Below are positions 1 through 9,379 of a DNA stretch of 64,000 nucleotides, one piece after another (within the stretch, counting starts at the first letter, position 1; the number at the start of each line of letters is the position of its first letter). Made by a program: the position numbers and the translations under genes. Origin of the DNA: JAZDGX01 sp964482205 (GTDB taxonomy: Bacteria; Eisenbacteria; RBG-16-71-46; CAIMUX01; WJJG01); assembly GCA_964482205.1 (NCBI GenBank), contig CAYZWI010000005.1, forward strand, positions 62,001-126,000. The letters are read 5' to 3'. A model generated the notes under the pieces. It had not been told where the DNA came from. It ran no database searches and saw only the letters and a list, made by a program, of their open reading frames with translations.

Positions 1-17
1 GCAATGCGCAAGCCGGT

Positions 18-52
18 CGGTATATGATCCGCCCGTAGGGCGGGCGATACCG
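18..52. other. Hairpin at the window edge
   Basis: A nested inverted repeat is visible: outer arms CGGTAT (18-23) and ATACCG (47-52), inner arms CCGCCC (29-34) and GGGCGG (38-43) around GTA. It could be a terminator of a gene that lies left of the window or a leader structure for the following gene. No T-tract follows it. Confidence 0.35.
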
Positions 53-98
53 GCGGGGGTACGAGCGCTTCTCCGTGGCGACAGAATCGGGAGGTCCG

Positions 99-2315
99 AT
101 GAGACCGGCAATCGCGTTCTTTGTGCTGATCGGTGCGCTTGGGGGCGGGGGAATCGCGGGGGCATGGGCGGATGCGCCGCCGCGCGAACGGCCCGCCCCC
201 TACTTCGCGCTGCCCGCGGTCGACGACGGCCGCACGGTCGAGAGCGACACGCTCTTCGAATCCAACACCGCGACCCTGCTCGCCTTCTGGACCACCGAAT
301 GCGCGGAATGCGCGCGCCGTCTGGAGGTCTGCCAATCGCTCGACGATGGGGGACGCGAGGATGGGCTGCGCGTGGTCGGGATCAACTTCGACGAATCGCC
401 GGGCGCGCGCATGGCCGGGCTCATTCGCCAGCGTACGCCGCGCATGATGCAGCTTCGCGATCCGCAGGGCAGGGCGGCTGCGCGCTACGGGGCGGGCGCG
501 CACAGTTTCAGCGCCTGTCTCGTGGATGCCGAGGGCTTTCTTCGAGGGACGCTCTATGACATCCCGGCCGATTCGCTGGCGCGCTTTCGTCCCGTGATCG
601 CGAGCGTCATGCAGGAAGCGTTGGAAGAGGGAGGGGAAACGCAGGCGCCCGCCGAAGAGGGAAGCGAGCAAGCAGGCGAACACGCGAGCGGGGATGCAGG
701 CGAGCCCGCGAGCGGAGAAGCAGGCGAGAGAAGGCACGGAGAGCGCGCGCTTCTGGACGAGGACCTGTTCGAGAAGCTGGGCCTGTGCGGCGCACGGCTC
801 GAAGTGCACGGAGCCGGGCGAGTGCGCTGGATGGACATCGACACCACCGGCGTGGGCGCCACCGGGCCCTTCGGGGAAGCGGTCGATCCCGGATCCTCGT
901 TCCGCCGTCGCCTGGAATTGGAGTTGACCTATGCCGTGTCGTCGCATGTTCGCGCGGGCGGTCTGCTCTGGCTCAGCAATGAAGGCGAGGCGGTGTTGCG
1001 CAGCGGCCCCGATTATCTCTCCTCTCCGTGGGGCAGCGCCTTCCTGCGGCACGAAACGACGGCTCGCCTGGGCGGCCTCGGCCGGCTCACGAGCGCGCTG
1101 CGCGCGGGATATTACGAGGCCTTCTTCACTCCGCTCACGCTCATGCGTTGGGACCAGGACGATTCCCCGATCAGCGGAGGCCAGCGCGTGCAGGGCTGCG
1201 GCATTTGCGGCGGAGAAGCGGGACTCGCGGGATTCATCCGCTCCGAGAGTCTCGAGCGCCTCGCGCCCGAGTACACCTTCGAAGGCGCGCGCTGGGATGC
1301 GTCGCTGGGCGAAATCGATGTGCCCTTCGAGCTCGGCGTGGATCTGACCGCCTTGTACGCGCGGCCGCGCGGGCATTGGCCCGAAAAGGAGAGCGACTTC
1401 AATCCGGATGATTTGACCGCTCTGCAATTCCGCCAGGAGCTCTACGGCGGCCGTCTCGCGAATCACTTCTCTCTTCCGTGGTCCGCCGACCTCGCGACCC
1501 TCGCGGGCATCCTGCTCTTCGTGAGCGACGATCGCGACGATTGGCCATGGGACCTCTGGCCTCCGTATGCGCCGGGCACCGACCGCCTGGCCGCGCTTCA
1601 CTTGCGCCTCCCGCTGCCGGCGCGCATCGAAGCCGACGCGGAGCTCGTGCAGAGCCGATGGGACGCGCGTGAGACGCCGCGTTTTCCGGAAGACGACGGC
1701 GCACTGGAGGCGAACGCGTTTCGCGCGCAAGCGAGCGTGGATCTGCGGCCGCGCGGAGGATCGGCTCCGCAGGATGTTCTGCCGGAAGGCATGACGGCGA
1801 TCGTGCAGGCGGGCTATCAGCACACGGGAGCGGATTTCTTCTCGCCCTACAGCGCGCTCAGCTACGAAGCGAATGTGCATCCTTCGCAAAACGCGCCGCT
1901 CACGGGGCTCGCCGGCCCGCGCCTATCGGGTCGCGTGGAATGGGGCGTCTTCGGGCTCGGCGCATTCTGGAAGACCCTGCAGCCGGTGGACGAAGAGGCC
2001 GAGAGCGTGACGGCGTTCGCGCAAGGCGACCGCCGCATGGCGAGCGTGTGGGCGGATGTCGAAGCGTGGCCGGGCGGGATCGTGACCCTCGGTTGGGTGA
2101 AGGACGATCGCGATCCGCTCGCGCGCCAGCCGCTGGCGCCCGAAGAGCGGCGGCGCACCTGGGTCGCGAGCGTGCAGCAGGATCTGGCCGCGCGGGCGTT
2201 CCTCTTCGTGGAAGCGCAGTGGCTGCAGGGGGAACGCGAAGGAAACGATGTGCCGGCGGCCGAGGAGGAGTATTCTTCGCAAACCGTGCGGGTGATGATG
2301 GATGTGGAGTTTTGA
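99..2315 (+). CDS. Secreted redoxin-like domain fused to a predicted outer-membrane beta-barrel
   Basis: The ATG at 99 is preferred over the GTG at 75 because CGGGAGG lies 5 bases ahead and it opens directly onto a hydrophobic signal peptide ending near AGAWA. Residues about 25-165 resemble a TlpA/AhpC-type thioredoxin fold: the AFWTTECAEC stretch carries a CxxC in the usual place after strand 1. An acidic Glu/Gly/Ala linker follows, made partly by a 24-bp tandem repeat at DNA level. The remaining roughly 500 residues are rich in alternating aromatic and polar strands and end in a short Phe-terminated strand (VMMDVEF), as many outer-membrane barrels do. Inference: a periplasmic thiol domain tethered to an outer-membrane barrel. 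The barrel family is not recognised. Confidence 0.75.
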   Translation: MRPAIAFFVLIGALGGGGIAGAWADAPPRERPAPYFALPAVDDGRTVESDTLFESNTATLLAFWTTECAECARRLEVCQSLDDGGREDGLRVVGINFDESPGARMAGLIRQRTPRMMQLRDPQGRAAARYGAGAHSFSACLVDAEGFLRGTLYDIPADSLARFRPVIASVMQEALEEGGETQAPAEEGSEQAGEHASGDAGEPASGEAGERRHGERALLDEDLFEKLGLCGARLEVHGAGRVRWMDIDTTGVGATGPFGEAVDPGSSFRRRLELELTYAVSSHVRAGGLLWLSNEGEAVLRSGPDYLSSPWGSAFLRHETTARLGGLGRLTSALRAGYYEAFFTPLTLMRWDQDDSPISGGQRVQGCGICGGEAGLAGFIRSESLERLAPEYTFEGARWDASLGEIDVPFELGVDLTALYARPRGHWPEKESDFNPDDLTALQFRQELYGGRLANHFSLPWSADLATLAGILLFVSDDRDDWPWDLWPPYAPGTDRLAALHLRLPLPARIEADAELVQSRWDARETPRFPEDDGALEANAFRAQASVDLRPRGGSAPQDVLPEGMTAIVQAGYQHTGADFFSPYSALSYEANVHPSQNAPLTGLAGPRLSGRVEWGVFGLGAFWKTLQPVDEEAESVTAFAQGDRRMASVWADVEAWPGGIVTLGWVKDDRDPLARQPLAPEERRRTWVASVQQDLAARAFLFVEAQWLQGEREGNDVPAAEEEYSSQTVRVMMDVEF
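673..730 (+). repeat. 24-bp tandem repeat inside the redoxin-barrel gene
   Basis: Two 24-bp units (673-696 and 697-720) and the start of a third (from 721) all begin CAGGCGA. They encode the Ala-Gly-Glu-rich linker between the thioredoxin-like and barrel halves and keep the reading frame (8 codons per unit), so copy number can vary without breaking the protein. Confidence 0.75.
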
Positions 2316-2434
2316 CGCGCGGCGAAGGCGGGACAGCGCACAGGCGACGCGCGCGGTTCGAAGGGTTGTCACGAAGCAGCAGGGCATGCCCGAAGGTTGA
2401 CGGCATGCACGAATTCAACGGGGAGGCGCGATTC

Positions 2435-3010
2435 ATGGAAGAGACACGCATGGATGAAAGCTCCGCCGATTCCACCGCCTTCGCGGAAGGACACGAGAGC
2501 CAGGCAGGCGAAACCGGGGCAGGCGGCGCGATCCGGACGATCGTGCGCGAGGAATTGGGGACGGCGCTGGGAGAGAACGCGCGCACCATCGTGGACGAAA
2601 CGCGCGCGGCCGTGCGCGAGGAGATACCGCTCGCGATGAAGGGCGACATGCGCACGATCGTGTACGAGGAAGTGCGCCAGGCGGTCGCGGATGAGCTGCG
2701 CACGGCGGGCATTTCGGCCGGCGACATCGCGATCGGCGCCCGCTGGGAAGGCGGCGAGGTTGTGCTCAAGCCGGGTCGCGAGGGGGTTCAGGAAAAGACG
2801 ATTCCGATCGAGACCCTCTTTCACAAGGTCGTAATGGCGCGCGAACGGCTGCGGGTGCTCGAGCAGCGGATCAACAATCATCCCAAGCTGACCGACGCCG
2901 ACCGCCTGGAGCTGCAGGATTACATCACGCGCATCTACGGGTCCTTCACGACCTTCAATGTGCTCTTCGCGGATCGCGCCGATTGGTTCGTGGGATCGGG
3001 CAAGGGATGA
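2435..3010 (+). CDS. Uncharacterised acidic helical protein
   Basis: The start at 2435 is chosen because GGGGAGG (about 2420-2426) precedes it at normal spacing; an ATG at 2405 lacks such a site. The 191-residue product has no signal peptide. Residues about 30-90 contain three imperfect amphipathic segments sharing an RTIV-x-EE/DE pattern followed by Ala/Arg-rich helices, which suggests a coiled-coil repeat. The C-terminal half is more globular and ends in an aromatic stretch (FTTFNVLFADRADWFVG). It sits tail to tail with the large secreted-protein gene. I do not recognise the family and propose no function. Confidence 0.7.
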   Translation: MEETRMDESSADSTAFAEGHESQAGETGAGGAIRTIVREELGTALGENARTIVDETRAAVREEIPLAMKGDMRTIVYEEVRQAVADELRTAGISAGDIAIGARWEGGEVVLKPGREGVQEKTIPIETLFHKVVMARERLRVLEQRINNHPKLTDADRLELQDYITRIYGSFTTFNVLFADRADWFVGSGKG

Positions 3011-3046
3011 GCCTGGGCGCGGCCGATCGCCTTTGACCCAGGATGA

Positions 3047-3072
3047 TGTGGCCCCTCGCTGCAGGGGCCACA
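3047..3072. terminator. Bidirectional hairpin terminator
   Basis: A perfect 10-bp stem (TGTGGCCCCT / AGGGGCCACA) with a 6-base loop lies between two convergent genes ending at 3010 (plus) and 3080 (minus). The position fits a shared terminator. The T-richness after it is weak on both sides, so efficiency is unknown. Confidence 0.65.
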
Positions 3073-3079
3073 CCCATTT

Positions 3080-6000
3080 CTACCGAATGGCCGCCAGCCG
3101 CTTGGTGGATCGATAGCCGTTCGCGCTCATCTCCACCCAGAAGATTCCGTTCACGCGCCGGCCCGCATCGTCCGCGCCGTCCCAGACCATCGTGTTCTCG
3201 CCGGCCGGGGCCTTGCCGTCGTGCAGCGTGCGAATCAGCCGCCCGCCAACATCGTAGACGCGGACTTCGACCGGCCCTTCCTTGGCGAGAGTGAAGCGGA
3301 TCGTGGCCGCCCCGCGGAAGGGATTGGGACGGCTGGGATAGAGGAAGTTCACCGGGCCGCCGAGATGCGTTTCGGGTTCGTCAGGCACGGCGGAACTCGC
3401 GCACGGGAGACGCCATTTGACGAAAGGCGCCGCCCCGTCGTCACCCAGCCAGGCGAACTCTGGCCCGGCCAAATCGAGCATTCCTTCGAGAATTGCGCAA
3501 GGCTCACGCCAGCACTCTTGTCCGCCGTAATAGACTTCGCTCAAGTGGTGCCAGCTGAATCCGTCGACGACCGTCTTCCAGCCCCCGGCATCGTCCGGGG
3601 CCGCCAGGTTTTCGCGCACGACTTGCGCGTAGTTCACTTCGGGATACAGCGGAGTGGTGGCGCCGCTGCCCGGAACATACTTCAAGTTCCCGATCGAACC
3701 GGTGCCGGCATAGGGGCCGATGACATTGAAGTCGAGGATCCCCGGACAACCGTTGTCGTAGACGGAGATCTGTTGCGATGGGTCGAACTCGTTCCCTTCG
3801 GTGGGAGAAAGCCACACGCAGGAATACTCGTCGCTGTTGTAGTCCCGGTAGGCGTGATCGGTGAGGGAGATGCCGAGGACATCGCGGCAGAAAGGAATCG
3901 CTCTTCCTTCCTGAGGGTGGCCCATGATCTCGGCCAGTTCGTCTCCGTTCATGATCAAGCCGCGCCGAAGAGAGGGGAGGCCGCATTCGGTGGTCGTCAG
4001 CCAATCTTCCAGAAGGGTGAAGTCGGCATCCTCGCCGGCTCCAACTCCATAGCTTCCCGTATTGAAGAGGATCAAGCGGTATCCCAGCAGTTGTTCGAGC
4101 GTGCAGCCGTTGTTGCCCCATCCGCCGGGATTGTAACAGCCCCCCCCAAAGCTGCGCCGCAGAGCAGCGTCGTAGCTGGATGCGAAGTCTTGTCGGTCGT
4201 ACTTGTCGAAGGCCAGACCCAGTTGGTTCAGCAAAGGCGCAATCGCCGTTTCTGCTTCCTGATCGGCCGCGACATAAAGGATCGACGGCCAGATGACATC
4301 GTACTCCTCGGGCGTCGCCTCGTTTCGTTCCATCGTGGGCAGGCACTCGAACTCGTAGAACTGCGTGGGCGCGCCGGCCGGGAGTGTGAAGTACCCCGCG
4401 GGATGGGTCGCCCAGTAGCCGCGATAGTAATACTCGATGCGCGTTCCGGGCGTGAAGACGAGATCCGGGAGAATTTCCTGCTCCGAACCGCGATCGGGAT
4501 GAGATGGATCGAACCCGAAATCGTTCTCATGGAAGTAGGTCACGCGCGCCTGTCCGCCGCTCAGCGGAACTTCGTGCCCGTGGCTCACGGTCATCGCGGT
4601 GTCCAGAAGGCAGCAGACGAAACCGGCTTCGGGATTCCCGGCAAGGCGCGCCTTCCAGGCGGAATACGCGGGGATCATTTCCTGGCGTGGGCCTTTCCTG
4701 GCGATCCGGAAGCACAGGTCGATCCAGTAGCGGTCTTCGGGAAATTGGACGGGCGGACCGCGGACAATGGCCGTGTCGGCGAGCCAGTCGTTATCCGGAT
4801 CATCCGGGTAGTACGAATCCCTGCTCAGGTCGAAGGCGACATTCGCGTTGCAAACATCGCCTGGGTCCAGATGCTCAGGCAGAGTCTGCCCGAACCCGTC
4901 ATGAAACAGGTGCCCGGTCTCGAGGACGATCGGCGGCGCGTCCACTCCGCCGGTGATGCCGATCCGGACATTGTCGTAGACGGGAGCGCCGTTGGTCAGG
5001 CCTTCTTTCTTGCACAAGGTTTCAATGCCGAAAGCGGTGCAATCCGTCAGGACCTCGAAAACATAGCGCAGGGAGTCCCAATCGGCGGGCAACGGAGTTC
5101 CATCTTGCGGAGCGGTGAGATTGACCAGGACATCATGCTCGCAGATCGGCGTCTGGCCGGAGTACTTCCACGCCTCTTGTCCCAGCCGGGGACTCCATCG
5201 GGGATCCGGATCATCCGCAGTGGTATATGGAAAGTAGTAGAAGCCCGGCCGCCACATGGTCCCGGACGCGATCCGCAAGAAGTTGAACGCGTCCCAGCGG
5301 GCGACCACATCATGATACCCCGCCGCGCTCGTGAAGCGCTGCCGGTCGATCACCGGACTCGCCATGAGTTCATGCTGATAGCGATAGTGTGCCGGGCGTA
5401 TGGACCAGGGCACACTCGTCGCGCAGTTCAAGGCATTGCCCGACAAATCGCACGGACAGCGCACAGCGGGCGGCCCGAGAACCCAGGTCGACCACTCCGC
5501 TTCCGTGCAGATATTCATGTAGGTCCCAATGCCCGGGCAGCGCTCGAATGTCCACCCATCCGGGTCGCCTTCGAAATCGTAGATGTGATCGGTAGTCCCG
5601 ATGCGGAAGTCCACATCGTCGGCTGCGAAAGGCCCGTAATTGCACGAGTAGTCGCCGTCCTCGTCCGACCACGCCCCGTCCGCATCGAAGTCGAACTGCA
5701 GGCGGACCTTGGCGGGCGCCGGAGTGAAGCTGCTGTAGGGCACCGACATGTTGAAGTTCGCCGGCGCGGCAGCCGCTCCGATGTCGCCGCAAAGGTTCTC
5801 GATCTTGAAGGTTTGCAGCAGTTCGTTGCCAGCGTCGTAGGTGAGGACATGCACGTAGGCGTAGTCGAAGTCGACCTCAGAATCGACGAAGTACTTGAAG
5901 GTGATCTGGATGTCCTGGCCCGCGGTGATGTTGAATTGAGGCGAATAGGCCTTCTGGCACCAATCATTGCCGTAGCCCATGCCCGTCGCCCAGCCCATTT

Positions 6001-6478
6001 GGATCGCCTCATCTTCATGGGCGCCCACCCAGATTTGCCCATTGGTCATTACGGGCGGGAAGATCATGTGCTCGTCGGCGGGATCACCCGGGTGCGCCGG
6101 CGCGCCAAAGGAATCGGCAGTCACCCACGCGAAGAAGACCCTGGGGTCCTGAGTGGCATCGATCGTCGTCCACCCCTCGAGCGAATCCTCGGTCGCCGCG
6201 TCCCAGGTCCATACCGCTGTTGCGTAGCCGTCATCCACGCTGTTGTAGGCGATCCCCTCGGATTCGTCGTATCCGCCGAACCAGACGGTATCGGAGCGAG
6301 CGGGCGTTTGCGTGCGCGCCGCGCCGTCCCTCGATGAGGCCGATGTCGAAGACTGCTCAATGAGCAGCCGAGCTGCGGAACGGGCGTGAGCGACGCGCGC
6401 ACCCGGGAATTGCGCGAAGAGGAGGGCGAGAATCGCGGAAACGCAGGCAATGAGGCGCAACCGCGGTTCGATGCGCAT
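3080..6478 (-). CDS. Large secreted protein with FlgD-like C-terminal tail
   Basis: The start at 6478 has TGGAGGC 5-6 bases ahead; an in-frame ATG at 6532 would only lengthen the signal peptide. The 1132-residue product begins with a clear signal peptide (hydrophobic LIACVSAILALLFAQF, cleavage near VAHA). The body is Trp/Tyr/Asp-rich and Cys-containing, typical of extracellular beta-sandwich proteins, with two similar segments of the form GWT...P (about residues 75-130 and 285-310). The last roughly 85 residues form the FlgD/type IX-like tail (VRVYDVGGRLIRTL ... WDGADDAGRRV ... STKRLAAIR). The tail implies export to the cell surface or medium. No catalytic motif is recognised. The opposite strand also stays open for over 3 kb, a GC-codon artefact. 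Confidence 0.85.
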   Translation of the reverse strand: MRIEPRLRLIACVSAILALLFAQFPGARVAHARSAARLLIEQSSTSASSRDGAARTQTPARSDTVWFGGYDESEGIAYNSVDDGYATAVWTWDAATEDSLEGWTTIDATQDPRVFFAWVTADSFGAPAHPGDPADEHMIFPPVMTNGQIWVGAHEDEAIQMGWATGMGYGNDWCQKAYSPQFNITAGQDIQITFKYFVDSEVDFDYAYVHVLTYDAGNELLQTFKIENLCGDIGAAAAPANFNMSVPYSSFTPAPAKVRLQFDFDADGAWSDEDGDYSCNYGPFAADDVDFRIGTTDHIYDFEGDPDGWTFERCPGIGTYMNICTEAEWSTWVLGPPAVRCPCDLSGNALNCATSVPWSIRPAHYRYQHELMASPVIDRQRFTSAAGYHDVVARWDAFNFLRIASGTMWRPGFYYFPYTTADDPDPRWSPRLGQEAWKYSGQTPICEHDVLVNLTAPQDGTPLPADWDSLRYVFEVLTDCTAFGIETLCKKEGLTNGAPVYDNVRIGITGGVDAPPIVLETGHLFHDGFGQTLPEHLDPGDVCNANVAFDLSRDSYYPDDPDNDWLADTAIVRGPPVQFPEDRYWIDLCFRIARKGPRQEMIPAYSAWKARLAGNPEAGFVCCLLDTAMTVSHGHEVPLSGGQARVTYFHENDFGFDPSHPDRGSEQEILPDLVFTPGTRIEYYYRGYWATHPAGYFTLPAGAPTQFYEFECLPTMERNEATPEEYDVIWPSILYVAADQEAETAIAPLLNQLGLAFDKYDRQDFASSYDAALRRSFGGGCYNPGGWGNNGCTLEQLLGYRLILFNTGSYGVGAGEDADFTLLEDWLTTTECGLPSLRRGLIMNGDELAEIMGHPQEGRAIPFCRDVLGISLTDHAYRDYNSDEYSCVWLSPTEGNEFDPSQQISVYDNGCPGILDFNVIGPYAGTGSIGNLKYVPGSGATTPLYPEVNYAQVVRENLAAPDDAGGWKTVVDGFSWHHLSEVYYGGQECWREPCAILEGMLDLAGPEFAWLGDDGAAPFVKWRLPCASSAVPDEPETHLGGPVNFLYPSRPNPFRGAATIRFTLAKEGPVEVRVYDVGGRLIRTLHDGKAPAGENTMVWDGADDAGRRVNGIFWVEMSANGYRSTKRLAAIR

Positions 6479-6667
6479 GACTGCCTCCAGACCGAACGGA
6501 GTGGAAGATCGGCACAGGAGCGAGAGCTTCAACGAGGCAATTATATAGGATCCGGCCGTTTCGTGCAGCCCGGTCCTTCAAGCGAGCGAACGTACAACGC
6601 TCGACCCATTCCCGGGTATCCGCGAGCAGGCAAGGGCGCGGCAGGCGGGGGCCGGGATCGAAGGTCG

Positions 6668-7882
6668 TCAGAGTTTGACCAGCTCCACTCTCCGGTTGTT
6701 CGCCTTGCCCTCGGGCGTGGTGTTCACATCGATCGGCTTGCTTTCGCCCCAACCCTTGGTCTCCATTCTGGCCCGATCGATCTTCATCTCATCGGCCAGG
6801 TAGGTGCGCACGGCATCGGCGCGTCGTTGGGAGAGGGCGAGATTGGCGTCGTCCGCACCGTCGGAATCCGTGTGGCCTTCGATCGACACCTTCAACGCGG
6901 CGTCCCCTCCCAAGAGCTCCCCGATGAGAGCCAGTGTTTTGTATGACTCCGCCTTGATGCGATCCGATCCGGAATCAAACAGGATCCCGTGCGTGACGAT
7001 CTTGCCTTCCTCGTCGAGCTGCTGACGAAGGGTCTTGCCTCCCTCCGCGTAGCGGATGTTCCCGATCAGCATCGGATTGTCTTGCTCTCCCCAGGGATCG
7101 AGCTCGATTCCGAAGCTCGCCGGAGCGAAGCCCTCCATCTGAGGCACATTCGCGACGCGCTCCTGGTCCAGGTAGCACTTCAACGTCGTCCGCGTGGCCA
7201 TGACGCGCATGGTGTGGATTCCGGAGGAGACCGTCGCCAACAGGTCCTTGTCGGCGAGATCCTTGTTCATGATCACCAGATGCGTGGACTGCCCATCACG
7301 AAAGAGGAATTGGCCGATCTCGTTGTTCTCCGCATCGTACCAATGGATGTAGTACCAATGTCCCCGTGCCTCTCCGCCTTTGGCATAGAAGTCGAACTCG
7401 ATGGTGTAGCGCTCGGGCAAGGGCCCCGCCGGAATTCGCGGGCGAATGATTCCCTTGTCGGAACACATGATCCACTGGCGCCCCTGCTTGCCGGCGATTT
7501 CGAAAACGCCGCGATCGAGACTCCAGCGCGAAGGAAATTCTCCAAGCTCCTCCTTGGCGAGGTCGTCATAGAAGAGCACCTTGTCGCCGGGAACGAAGTC
7601 GTACTTGGTATAGAGCGTCATGTCTTCGGCGGCGGCCGAACCGCCCTGGCCGGCTGTCGGCGGCGTAGAGGAAGTTTCTTCGGAGGCCTCTTCGCCTTCC
7701 GGCTTTTCCTGCGTGGCCTCGTCGGTTTTCTTGTCGATCTCCTTCTCCGCTGCCTCGCCAACCTTCTGCTCGACCTTCTTCTTGAGCTTGTCCGCGAATC
7801 CGCCGCGCGCGGCAGGAGGCGTTCCGAGTGCGAGCAGGAGGAAAGCGGCGATCACGATGCTGACGGGCAGCCATCTCTTCAT
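6668..7882 (-). CDS. OmpA-family protein with central lectin-like domain
   Basis: The ATG at 7882 follows AAGGAG at 7 bases and starts a signal peptide (LPVSIVIAAFLLLALG). In the 404-residue product, residues about 30-75 are a Lys/Glu-rich coiled coil. Residues about 90-270 resemble a concanavalin/LamG-type sandwich (FEIAGKQGRQW, YTIEFDFYAKGG, LKCYLDQERVANVP). Residues about 285-404 are an OmpA peptidoglycan-binding domain: ILFDSGSDRIKAES, EGHTDSDGADDANLALSQRRADAV and the closing NNRRVEL. The Asp and Arg that bind diaminopimelate in OmpA domains are present in these motifs. Likely role: outer-membrane to peptidoglycan tether with a ligand- or glycan-binding middle. The frame stays open upstream to 9205, but that part is antisense to the aminopeptidase gene. 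Confidence 0.9.
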   Translation of the reverse strand: MKRWLPVSIVIAAFLLLALGTPPAARGGFADKLKKKVEQKVGEAAEKEIDKKTDEATQEKPEGEEASEETSSTPPTAGQGGSAAAEDMTLYTKYDFVPGDKVLFYDDLAKEELGEFPSRWSLDRGVFEIAGKQGRQWIMCSDKGIIRPRIPAGPLPERYTIEFDFYAKGGEARGHWYYIHWYDAENNEIGQFLFRDGQSTHLVIMNKDLADKDLLATVSSGIHTMRVMATRTTLKCYLDQERVANVPQMEGFAPASFGIELDPWGEQDNPMLIGNIRYAEGGKTLRQQLDEEGKIVTHGILFDSGSDRIKAESYKTLALIGELLGGDAALKVSIEGHTDSDGADDANLALSQRRADAVRTYLADEMKIDRARMETKGWGESKPIDVNTTPEGKANNRRVELVKL

Positions 7883-8218
7883 GGCGGTTCTCCTTGGAAT
7901 GGCGCGCCAATCGTCTCTTCGTCGAACGGGAACGAACCGGATGGTAGGGACGCGCGCAGAAATGGTCAACGAGGATCGACCCATCCGCCTTCGCGCGGCC
8001 ATCGGGTCGCGCTTTCGATGCATCGCGAGCGCCCCGGCGCCGATCCGCGGCCCTTTTGGGCCCGGAAACACCTCCTTCGATGGCTGGATACGGCCGCTTG
8101 ATTGCCATAGCACCCGCTGGCCCGAGTCGCGCTGCCCGATAGCTCTTGCAGGCCCTTCCGCCTCGCCGCTAGACTGCGCTGTTCGCTGGAACCACGAAGC
8201 CATCTCAGGGAGGGAACC
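7883..8218. other. Divergent intergenic region
   Basis: These 336 bases separate the minus-strand OmpA gene and the plus-strand aminopeptidase and must hold both promoters. I see the two ribosome binding sites at its edges (AAGGAG before 7882, AGGGAGGG before 8219) but no hairpin, repeat or convincing -35/-10 pair. Confidence 0.4.
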
Positions 8219-9340
8219 ATGGATCCGCGCATCACGCGTCTGGCCGATCTGCTCGTCAACTACTCCTGCAGCGTCAAGAAGGGCGAGAATGTGCTCATCG
8301 AGTGCTTCGGCTTCTCGCCTCTGCCCCTGGTGGATGAACTCGTCCGCGTCGTCACCCGCAAGGGCGGGAACGCCTTCGTGCAGTTCCAGCACGACCGCCT
8401 GCTGCGCACCTTCCTGCTCCACGCCAACGAGGAGCAGATCAAGGCCCAGACCAAGCATCCGCTCGCGCGCATGAAGGACATGCAGTGCTACATCGGCGTC
8501 CGCGGCGCGGAGAACACAGCCGAGCTCTCGGATGTGCCGGGCAAGCAGAACCGGCTCTACGCGCTGCATTATCGCAAGCCGGTGCACATGGAGCAGCGCG
8601 TTCCGCACACCCGCTGGGTCGTGCTGCGCTATCCGAACGACGCGATGGCCCAGAACGCCAAGAAACCCACGCCGAAATTCGAGGACTTCTACTTCTCCGT
8701 GTGCACGATGGATTACCCGAAGATGTCGAAGGCGATGAACCCGCTCAAGCGCCTGATGGAGAAGACCGACAAGGTCGCGATCAAGTCGCCCGGCACGGAT
8801 CTCTCCTTCTCCATCAAGGGCCTGCCGGCCATCAAGTGCGACGGGAAGATGAACATTCCCGACGGTGAGCTTTTCACCGCGCCGGTGCGCGAGAGCATCA
8901 ACGGGACGGTGCGCTTCAACGCCGGCTCCCTGCAGGACGGCGTGAACTACGGCGACATCAATCTGACCTTCCGGAACGGAAAAGCGGTGAAGGCCGAGTC
9001 GGGCGCGAACACGAAGAAGCTCAACGAAGTGCTCGATCAGGACGAAGGCGCCCGCTATGTCGGCGAGTTCTCGTTCGGCTTCAATCCCTTCATCACCGAG
9101 ACGATGCTCGACATCCTCTTCGACGAGAAGATCGCCGGATCGTTCCACATGGCGCTCGGCAATGCGTACGACGAATGCGACAACAAGAACAAGTCGGCGC
9201 TGCATTGGGACCTCATCCAGATCCAGACGCCGGAAAGAGGCGGCGGAGAAATCTGGTTCGACGGCAAGCTGATCCGCAAGGACGGGCTCTTCGTGCCGGC
9301 TGCGCTGCAGGGATTGAATCCCGAGAGCTTGAAGAAGTAG
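8219..9340 (+). CDS. Aminopeptidase, M29 family
   Basis: This is a 373-residue soluble protein of normal M29 length. It begins with the family's characteristic opening (DPRITRLADLLVNYSCSVKKGENVLIE as a beta-alpha start) and carries the metal-binding neighbourhood NIPDGELFTAPVRESINGTVRFN, then the GEFSFGFNP segment and a late HMALGNAYDECDN/LHWD stretch with further candidate ligands. M29 enzymes are cobalt/zinc-dependent exopeptidases that remove N-terminal residues in the cytoplasm. AGGGAGGG lies 5 bases ahead of the ATG. The unknown membrane module starts 40 bases downstream on the same strand, so co-transcription is possible, though the functions look unrelated. Confidence 0.93.
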   Translation: MDPRITRLADLLVNYSCSVKKGENVLIECFGFSPLPLVDELVRVVTRKGGNAFVQFQHDRLLRTFLLHANEEQIKAQTKHPLARMKDMQCYIGVRGAENTAELSDVPGKQNRLYALHYRKPVHMEQRVPHTRWVVLRYPNDAMAQNAKKPTPKFEDFYFSVCTMDYPKMSKAMNPLKRLMEKTDKVAIKSPGTDLSFSIKGLPAIKCDGKMNIPDGELFTAPVRESINGTVRFNAGSLQDGVNYGDINLTFRNGKAVKAESGANTKKLNEVLDQDEGARYVGEFSFGFNPFITETMLDILFDEKIAGSFHMALGNAYDECDNKNKSALHWDLIQIQTPERGGGEIWFDGKLIRKDGLFVPAALQGLNPESLKK

Positions 9341-9379
9341 GCGCGCGGCATGCGCCCGCGGACAGGCGGGGGAAGGGCG

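Noticed and set aside
3221..6337. A 1038-residue plus-strand open frame opposite the large secreted-protein gene
   Set aside because: It is the antisense of a gene with signal peptide, ribosome site and FlgD-like tail. The translation lacks fold motifs and reflects GC-rich codon bias.
7883..9205. Upstream extension of the OmpA-family frame to 845 residues
   Set aside because: The extension is antisense to the M29 aminopeptidase. The ATG at 7882 has a signal peptide and ribosome site.
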